This document shows positions 48,587 to 53,641 of a DNA stretch of 53,641 nucleotides, piece after piece. Each line of letters begins with the position of its first letter. Position 1 is the first letter of the stretch. Below the pieces are notes generated by a model, which was given only the letters and a program-made list of their open reading frames with translations, was not told the origin of the DNA and did not search any database. Origin of the DNA: an uncultured Mycoplasmatota bacterium (GTDB taxonomy: Bacteria > Bacillota_I > Bacilli_A > RF39 > UBA660); contig UQRY01000007.1 of NCBI GenBank assembly GCA_900543675.1, forward strand, positions 1 through 53,641, given 5' to 3'. The translations under genes and the position numbers were made by a program.

Positions 48587-50140
48587 ATGCTTAAGAGAGA
48601 TAAGAATAGAACTTTTGCTTTTACTTTAATTGAATTATTAGCAGTTATTGTTATATTGGGGATTCTTTTAGGAATTGGAGTAGGAGTTTACTTATCTTAT
48701 GCTAATGACAGTAGCGATCGTTCATATAATATTGCGGAAAATAGTTTTAAAGATGCGACGATGGCAGCTATGGAAAATTGTATGGCTGGTGGTGCGACAG
48801 GTTCGACATTCTGTACTAATCATAACGTACCACAGAATCAATATGATTTTGAACTTGTTTATTTAAGGGAATTAATTGAGAATGATTATATCGATCCAAT
48901 TAAAAATCCGGATAATACGGATGAATTTTGTGATGCGGATAATTCATATGTATATGTTTCTAATCGTGCGGATATGGAAACATCATTAAATTATGATTTA
49001 TATTATAAAATCTGTCTTGTTTGTGGAGATAGAAGAAGCGCATATTGTGATGAAGAGATCGAAGTGCCTGCTGATTTTGATACATATTGTAAAGTTTATT
49101 ATGATGAGGGACTTACTGTTCCATATGATGGTGCTTGGACAGATCAAGATTTATTCTTAAGATTTGATGTTAGTGAGGAAGGATATCGTTTAGGCATATC
49201 TAGATTTTTGTATAAGGCAAATAGTGCGACTACTTGGGATAAGCTAGATGTTAGAGAACCTTTTGGAACTGTTAGATGGACAGAAGATGTCAATGAGGAA
49301 GTATTGGCTAAGGGTTATGATGATTTGAATCAAGTAGGTACTACAGCTGTTTGTGGTGGAAGTGGTTCAGTTGTTCGAGTAGATAAGACCATTATTGAAA
49401 AGGCAGTGATTACTGCTAAAAGGGCAGATGGTAAAGCTTTAGCAAGTGATACTTGGTCAAATAGTGATGTTACGTTAACAGTTACGGTAACTCCTCCAAC
49501 TACTATAAGTGGTTATTTGTATCGTTGGTATAAAGATGGAGTATTGGTTCAAGATTGGAATTCGTCTAATAGTTATGTTGCAACAACAGATGGAACTTAT
49601 TATGCTGAGGTTACGAACGCTGTAATGAAGCAAATAGTTAAGACTAATGAATTCAAAGTAAAAATTGATAGACAAGAACCAGTTATTGTTATTGGTCAAA
49701 ATCCAATTAGTTTAGGGACTGAAGATTATAATTTTGAAAGTAATATTACTGTAACCTTTGGTCCATCTGGTGGAGATTACTCTTGTGATCCAGCTAGTAG
49801 TAGAAAAACGGGAACTTATACAGTAACTTGTAGTGCAACATCAGGTAGTGAACTAACTACTACAGTTACTTTTACTGCTCGTCATAGTTATCCAGCTACT
49901 AGAGTTTCAAAAACTTGTACAGGATCAAGAAACTGTCATGAGTGTACCGTTTGTACATGTGGTCATCACCGTTGTGGAGATGATGGACCAAACTGTGGAC
50001 ATGAGGGATGTTATCCAGATGCTATGTGTTGTAACTGTGCTGAAACTCATGGGCAGTGTTGTGATTATTATGATTATGATTGCTCATATTATATTTGTCC
50101 AAATGGTGGTACTCCGAATGGTTCGACATGTTATTATTAG
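48587..50140 (+). CDS. Prepilin-signal surface protein with a 16-cysteine tail
   Basis: The 517-residue protein begins with a class III signal AFTLIELLAVIVILGILLGI, with Ala rather than Gly at -1. A pilin-like helix continues (SDRSYNIAENSFKDATMAAM), then a domain with several Cys, one or two Ig-like domains (about 260-440) and a last 80 residues with 16 Cys and many His, Gly and Asp (NCHECTVCTCGHHRCG). The tail could be strongly disulphide-linked or metal-binding. Its start is almost identical to the gene at 53350. AAGGAGG supports the start, and it is part of the sepF copy 1 operon. Confidence 0.85.
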   Translation: MLKRDKNRTFAFTLIELLAVIVILGILLGIGVGVYLSYANDSSDRSYNIAENSFKDATMAAMENCMAGGATGSTFCTNHNVPQNQYDFELVYLRELIENDYIDPIKNPDNTDEFCDADNSYVYVSNRADMETSLNYDLYYKICLVCGDRRSAYCDEEIEVPADFDTYCKVYYDEGLTVPYDGAWTDQDLFLRFDVSEEGYRLGISRFLYKANSATTWDKLDVREPFGTVRWTEDVNEEVLAKGYDDLNQVGTTAVCGGSGSVVRVDKTIIEKAVITAKRADGKALASDTWSNSDVTLTVTVTPPTTISGYLYRWYKDGVLVQDWNSSNSYVATTDGTYYAEVTNAVMKQIVKTNEFKVKIDRQEPVIVIGQNPISLGTEDYNFESNITVTFGPSGGDYSCDPASSRKTGTYTVTCSATSGSELTTTVTFTARHSYPATRVSKTCTGSRNCHECTVCTCGHHRCGDDGPNCGHEGCYPDAMCCNCAETHGQCCDYYDYDCSYYICPNGGTPNGSTCYY

Positions 50141-50149
50141 GAGGAATTT

Positions 50150-50686
50150 ATGAAAAAAGAACGGATAATTATTATTAGTATTTTGGGTATTTTACTTATT
50201 GCTGGTGGTAGTGTTGTTTATTTTAGTGGGATGATGAATGGGAAGGATCCTGAGCCTACAGCTTCTCCAAGTCCTTCTCCTACTCCAAATGACGAAATGC
50301 CGCCAGAGGAGGAGATTATTGATTATTTTGAAAAAATGGAATATATTTGTACAAAACCAGAAGTAAAAGAAACTTTAGAAGGAACTGATTATACATACAC
50401 TTATCAAAATCATTACCGCTTTATTGCACAAGCGGGAAAAGTAGTAACTGGTGAAGTAATCGATCATTTTCAATTTGAATCTAAAGATGCTTTTCAAGCT
50501 TTTTTAGATACATCAACTAATACTGAAACTAATTTTAAGACAACTACAGACGAAGAAAATTTAACGATTGATAGTCAGTTATATATGATTTTTTATCCTG
50601 AGAATGCTACTGATGATTTTGTGGTTGATGAATCTTATCTTACTTTTTTATCTCAAAAGGGCTATACCTGTGAGATTGCTAAATGA
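50150..50686 (+). CDS. Membrane-anchored protein with a disulphide-type pair
   Basis: A 178-residue protein with one N-terminal helix (about 5-25), a Pro/Ser linker (PEPTASPSPSPTPND) and an outside domain with two Cys (YICTKPEV near 80 and YTCEIAK at the very end) that could form a disulphide. The fold resembles that of the 145-residue product at 52836 (also one helix, and a CT... to C-end pair), so the two may be diverged copies. Ribosome site AGGAGG lies 9 bases after the preceding stop. It ends the operon of sepF copy 1. Confidence 0.65.
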   Translation: MKKERIIIISILGILLIAGGSVVYFSGMMNGKDPEPTASPSPSPTPNDEMPPEEEIIDYFEKMEYICTKPEVKETLEGTDYTYTYQNHYRFIAQAGKVVTGEVIDHFQFESKDAFQAFLDTSTNTETNFKTTTDEENLTIDSQLYMIFYPENATDDFVVDESYLTFLSQKGYTCEIAK

Positions 50687-50715
50687 ATGTAGATATAAAA
50701 TGTCTACATTTTTAT
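50686..50715 (+). terminator. Terminator of the sepF copy 1 operon
   Basis: AATGTAGA and TCTACATT form an 8-bp stem with a 9-base loop, then TTTATATCTT. It begins at the stop codon. Confidence 0.65.
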
Positions 50716-50810
50716 ATCTTAAAATAAATGAGACTATTTTTGCATTTGTTTTTTATTGAAAGTTCATTGCCTATAGAATAAATATTATAATAGTACAACA
50801 TTGCTTGGTA

Positions 50811-50820
50811 CTTTTTTGGT
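50811..50820. repeat. Left target-site duplication of the IS
   Basis: CTTTTTTGGT is repeated exactly at 52305-52314 on the other side of the element. Confidence 0.8.
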
Positions 50821-50821
50821 A

Positions 50822-50841
50822 GGTGTAAAAAATTTTCCGGG
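50822..50841 (+). repeat. Left terminal inverted repeat of the IS
   Basis: GGTGTAAAAAATTTTCCGGG is the exact reverse complement of 52285-52304. Confidence 0.9.
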
Positions 50842-50867
50842 GCAAAATAGAAAAATGGTGACTGCTA

Positions 50868-52232
50868 CTAATAAATATAATCAGTCACTATTTTTTCTAT
50901 TTTATCCCAATGATCACTTTCCCACATGCATCTTAATGCAATCATATAATTAGCACCATCCACACTCCATCTCATACCAGCTTGTTTTAATCTGAGTTGT
51001 ATTACAGTTTTGTTAGAACTTTCTATAGCACCACTACCTACAAACCAGCCATTATGCTTATAAGTAGAATAATCTATTTTATTTTTGTTGTTTTCTAAAT
51101 AAACTGGCAAATTACAAACTGTCTTAGGTATTGTTACACCTTTGTATTTCTTTAGCTCTTTTACAATCAAATTATATTCTCTAGAATAACAATATCCTAT
51201 TATCTTATCTTTAAATTTTTCTGCTTTTTTCATGTCTTCATTAAAAATATATTTTGCATAATCATATATATTTTCAATTAAATGAAACTTATCTAATATT
51301 TGAATTGCTTCAGGAAATAGTTCTTCTATCATATTTCTAAGCCAAGTAGCTCCATCTGGTATAAACACAATACTTTCATATTCCCAGTATTTTAATTCTA
51401 CTGCTTTAGCAAACACCAATATTTTAAAAGTATCAACATTACCAATATAAGAAACATATTCTTTATGATTTATAATGTTGGATTTATCTTTTCTTTTATA
51501 TATATCATCTTCTGAAAAGAAAATACCTAATTTATTTTCTTTCCAAGTAGAACCGTTTTCATCTTCTATTCTTGTATTTACTGCAGCACCATCTGCTTGA
51601 ATATATAACGTGCCTTTTTTCTTAGCTATAGAGATATCCATATTAGAACGATTATTCCAAATATTTAATGATATATTATAGTTTATAATCATAAACTGAT
51701 TTACCAACATATTTAGTTATATTCATTACAGTAACATAAGATATTCTAATACCATGTACTCTATAAATAATCTCACTTGCTTTTTGAAATGATGGTTGAT
51801 TTTGACCCAAAAAAGCAATTTCCATCATCATTTTTAATGATGCTTTAAATGGTAATTTATCTATTCCTAGATATTCATCTAAAGGTACAATTAATTTACT
51901 TTTTAAATTGTGCTTTTCTAAATCAATATCACCAACTATTTGTAACACGGTTCGATATATTGTAATCTTTCCAGTCATTAAGGTAAATTCTATTTTTTCT
52001 TTTCCTTTGTTACGGAGATTATATCCACGATTTTTCCAGTCTTGTTTTTTTTAACTATCAATTTATGTTCATCAACCATTGTTTGTAAAAGCTCTTCAAT
52101 GTGTTGATGAACATACTGTTTATACTCATTTATACTATTGAGGGCTAAATCTTCTATTGTGTTAATATCTAAAGCGTTGTCTTGAATTAAATCAGCAAAT
52201 TTTTTATCTAAATTAAAATTTTTATTTTTCAT
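50868..52232 (-). pseudogene. Frameshifted UPF0236 (ISLre2) transposase
   Basis: Three consecutive minus-strand frames together give about 460 residues, the normal length of this transposase class: 52232-51990 (80 residues), 51978-51676 (100) and 51710-50868 (280). The last part has the family motifs YIQADGAAV, FIPDGATWLR, ILDKFHLIENI and GSGAIESSNKTVIQLRLKQAG followed by RWSVDGA. The first break lies at an A6 run before TAG, where a -1 slip restores KIEFTLMTGKITIYRT. The second, near 51680, needs another shift. Two breaks make an active enzyme unlikely, although slippage at the A6 run cannot be excluded. Confidence 0.85.
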
Positions 52233-52284
52233 ATACTACCTCTATTCTATAGAGATAGTATAGCATGATATTATATTAAATTAT

Positions 52285-52304
52285 CCCGGAAAATTTTTTA
52301 CACC
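52285..52304 (-). repeat. Right terminal inverted repeat of the IS
   Basis: CCCGGAAAATTTTTTACACC is the exact reverse complement of 50822-50841. Confidence 0.9.
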
Positions 52305-52314
52305 CTTTTTTGGT
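52305..52314. repeat. Right target-site duplication of the IS
   Basis: CTTTTTTGGT, identical to 50811-50820. Confidence 0.8.
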
Positions 52315-52342
52315 GTTTGTACTTTTTCTTTTCTTCTATTTA

Positions 52343-52351
52343 TGATAGAAT
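52343..52351 (+). promoter_or_regulatory. Extended -10 of sepF copy 2
   Basis: TGaTAGAAT lies about 41 bases before ATG 52392. The leader AGAGAATAATTGGAGGGATA nearly repeats that of copy 1 (AGAGAATAGTTGGAGGGATA). Confidence 0.5.
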
Positions 52352-52391
52352 GGTTATTATAGTAGAAGAGAATAATTGGAGGGATATAGAA

Positions 52392-52823
52392 ATGGCTTTA
52401 ACTAATATTAAAAAGTTTTTTGGCGTGGAGAATGAAGAAGCGGTAGATACTGGTATAGAAGAGGAATTTTATCAGGTAGGGCGTAGTAGTAGCGCTGTTG
52501 ATGAAGAAAGTATGCGGAAAAATAAAATGATTTTATTTGAACCACGTGCTTATTCTGAAAGTAGTCAAATTGTTGATTATTTAAAGAATCGGAATACTGT
52601 TGTTGTGAATTTAAAACGAGTTACGCCTGATCAGGCTAAACGTATTATTGATTTTTTAACCGGTGGTTTATATGCAATGAATGGAAATCTACAGAAATTA
52701 GGTGGTGGAATTTTTCTTTGCGCACCTAATAATGTCAATATAGAAGGCAAAATTACTGATGATACGGTGAAATCAGTAAAAGGAAAATCCAAAGAAGAAA
52801 ATGAAGAAGAATTTAGTTGGTAA
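52392..52823 (+). CDS. sepF: Cell-division protein SepF, copy 2
   Basis: The 143-residue paralogue of the gene at 47717. It has the same N-terminal anchor (MALTNIKKFFGVENE), a different linker (about 15-45) and an almost identical core from KNKMILFEPRAYSESSQIVD through GGGIFLCAPNNVNIEGK. ATG 52392 follows TTGGAGGG, and the longer open frame upstream is not coding. It heads a second module, sepF, small membrane gene, prepilin-signal gene, and lies 87 bases from the IS end. Confidence 0.93.
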   Translation: MALTNIKKFFGVENEEAVDTGIEEEFYQVGRSSSAVDEESMRKNKMILFEPRAYSESSQIVDYLKNRNTVVVNLKRVTPDQAKRIIDFLTGGLYAMNGNLQKLGGGIFLCAPNNVNIEGKITDDTVKSVKGKSKEENEEEFSW

Positions 52824-52835
52824 AGGGGGGTAATA

Positions 52836-53273
52836 ATGAAATCAAGAATAATTAGAATATTAATTCCTACTGTTTTGGGAATTATTTGTATTTTATTAGG
52901 AATTTATTTTTCTTTTGCTTTAGCTGATCAAAATAAAGAAGAAGAAAAAGTTAATTATATTTTATGTACACGGAGTGTAGAAGCGGATGACTATACTTTA
53001 GCTGAAGAGTATCGTATTTATTTGGCTGAGCAAGATTACATAGAGAAAGTAAATTCTACGTCTGTTTATACTTATAAAAGTCCAGAACTATTTCAACAGT
53101 ATAAAGGGCAGTTATTATTAGATGAGGCTGTTAAGTATAAGGAAAAACCTGAGGAAAATAAAATGATCTTGAATAGCGAAACACTTTATTATTATGATGA
53201 TGAAATAATACCGACAGTATATACCGATTATGTTCGTTCATTAGAAGATAACGAATTTCAGTGCAATGATTAA
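52836..53273 (+). CDS. Single-pass membrane protein
   Basis: A 145-residue protein with one N-terminal helix (RIIRILIPTVLGIICILLGI) and an outside domain rich in Glu and Tyr. Two Cys sit near each end of this domain (ILCTRSV and QCND), the same arrangement as in the 178-residue product at 50150. No family is recognised. AAAGGGGGG precedes the ATG, 13 bases after the sepF stop. It lies before the second prepilin-signal gene. Confidence 0.65.
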   Translation: MKSRIIRILIPTVLGIICILLGIYFSFALADQNKEEEKVNYILCTRSVEADDYTLAEEYRIYLAEQDYIEKVNSTSVYTYKSPELFQQYKGQLLLDEAVKYKEKPEENKMILNSETLYYYDDEIIPTVYTDYVRSLEDNEFQCND

Positions 53274-53349
53274 AATATATGTAGTAAAAATGATGTAATT
53301 GTGATTATGAAATGATTTTTATTGAAAATTTATAGTGTAGGTGTGAAAA

Positions 53350-53641
53350 ATGATGAATGAAAAGAAAAGGGATTATGCCTTTACATTAATTGAATTATTA
53401 GCGGTTGTTGTTATACTTGGAATTTTATTAGGAATTGCTACAGGTATATATATGTCTTATGCCTCTGATAGTAGTGATCGTTCATATAATATTGCGGAGA
53501 ACAGCTTTAAAGATGCAACGATGGCAGCTATGGAGAAGTGTATGGCGGATGGTTCAACAACAGGAATATGTGCTAGTCATAATGTGCCACAGAATCAATA
53601 TGATTTTGAACTTGTTTATTTGCGAGAACTAATCGCTGATG
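53350..53641 (+). CDS. Prepilin-signal surface protein, copy 2 (runs off the window)
   Basis: This frame starts at ATG 53350 (or 53353) and is open to the window end (97 codons). It has the class III signal AFTLIELLAVVVILGILLGI with Ala at -1, followed by SDSSDRSYNIAENSFKDATMAAM and VPQNQYDFELVYLREL, almost identical to the gene at 48587. The ribosome site is poor (GTAGGTG, 53338-53344). It should be a second member of the same surface family, and its C-terminal domains lie outside the window. Confidence 0.85.
   Translation, partial: MMNEKKRDYAFTLIELLAVVVILGILLGIATGIYMSYASDSSDRSYNIAENSFKDATMAAMEKCMADGSTTGICASHNVPQNQYDFELVYLRELIAD

Larger units (their letters stand above)
50821..52304 (-). 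mobile_element. ISLre2/UPF0236-family insertion sequence, degenerate
   Basis: The element of about 1484 bp is bordered by 20-bp perfect inverted repeats (GGTGTAAAAAATTTTCCGGG at 50822-50841, complement at 52285-52304) and by a 10-bp direct repeat of target DNA. It carries one transposase gene on the minus strand, now broken into three frames. It sits between the terminator of the sepF copy 1 operon and the promoter of sepF copy 2 and breaks neither unit. Confidence 0.9.

Noticed and set aside
53435..53632. 65-codon frame near the right edge
   Set aside because: Out of frame with the clear prepilin-signal gene that starts at 53350 and leaves the window.

Overview
The window looks like chromosome from a low-GC, AT-rich, Gram-positive bacterium of the Bacilli/Firmicutes line, and a gut-type uncultured lineage is my guess. 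The evidence is strong AGGAGG-type ribosome sites, TTGACA/TATAAT promoters, U-tailed terminators, SepF, MreC/MreD, GpsA, FeoA/FeoB, a SpoIVFA/SpoIVFB pair and a UPF0236/ISLre2 insertion sequence. The standard code is used. Most genes lie on the + strand. No species can be named from the sequence alone.

Layout. 1-5.3 kb: a membrane-anchored surface protein, tRNA-His, a small ORF, a TPR protein, a DUF5661-type protein, an orphan sigma-70-like factor and two unknowns. 5.4-10.8 kb: a three-gene operon (TerB-domain protein, BrxD-like ATPase, Lhr-type DEAD/DEAH helicase) that matches the published Shango anti-phage system. 10.8-17.3 kb: two paralogous UvrD-like helicases, one with an inserted PD-(D/E)XK-like nuclease domain, bracketing two short-chain dehydrogenases and a small cold-shock-like protein. 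17.4-25.4 kb: metabolic and unknown genes, including a third SDR, a methionine gamma-lyase-family PLP enzyme, a GNAT, GpsA and two zinc-ribbon proteins. 25.4-29.3 kb: a cluster of small WXG100/ESX-like proteins on both strands around a leucine-rich-repeat protein carrying a prepilin-type signal. One WXG reading frame is cut by an in-frame amber codon. 29.4-31.7 kb: feoA-feoB.

31.8-35.6 kb: SPOR-domain gene, radC, mreC, mreD, spoIVFA, spoIVFB, a shortened version of the B. subtilis spoIIB-maf-radC-mreBCD-minCD-spoIVFAB locus. 35.6-47.2 kb: secreted or surface proteins (TasA-like, Ig-like, and a 2260-residue Ig-repeat protein) with a HerA-like ATPase and a type I signal peptidase. 47.2-53.6 kb: a PH-like protein and two copies of a module (sepF, small accessory gene, prepilin-type surface protein), separated by a frameshifted ISLre2-family element with 20-bp inverted repeats and a 10-bp target duplication. 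The last gene runs off the window.

How the genes may work together. The Shango operon and the nuclease-helicase gene form a plausible defence region. The spoIVFAB/mreCD/SPOR operon and the sepF modules concern cell shape, division and possibly sporulation. The many N-terminally anchored repeat proteins, WXG proteins and prepilin-signal proteins point to a large cell-surface programme, but no secretion ATPase (EssC, PilB) or prepilin peptidase is encoded here. The least explained items are the repeated sepF/prepilin module, a prepilin-signal protein with a 16-cysteine tail, the amber-split WXG gene, and two genes that appear to start at non-standard codons (CTG for the TerB gene, ATT for spoIVFB).
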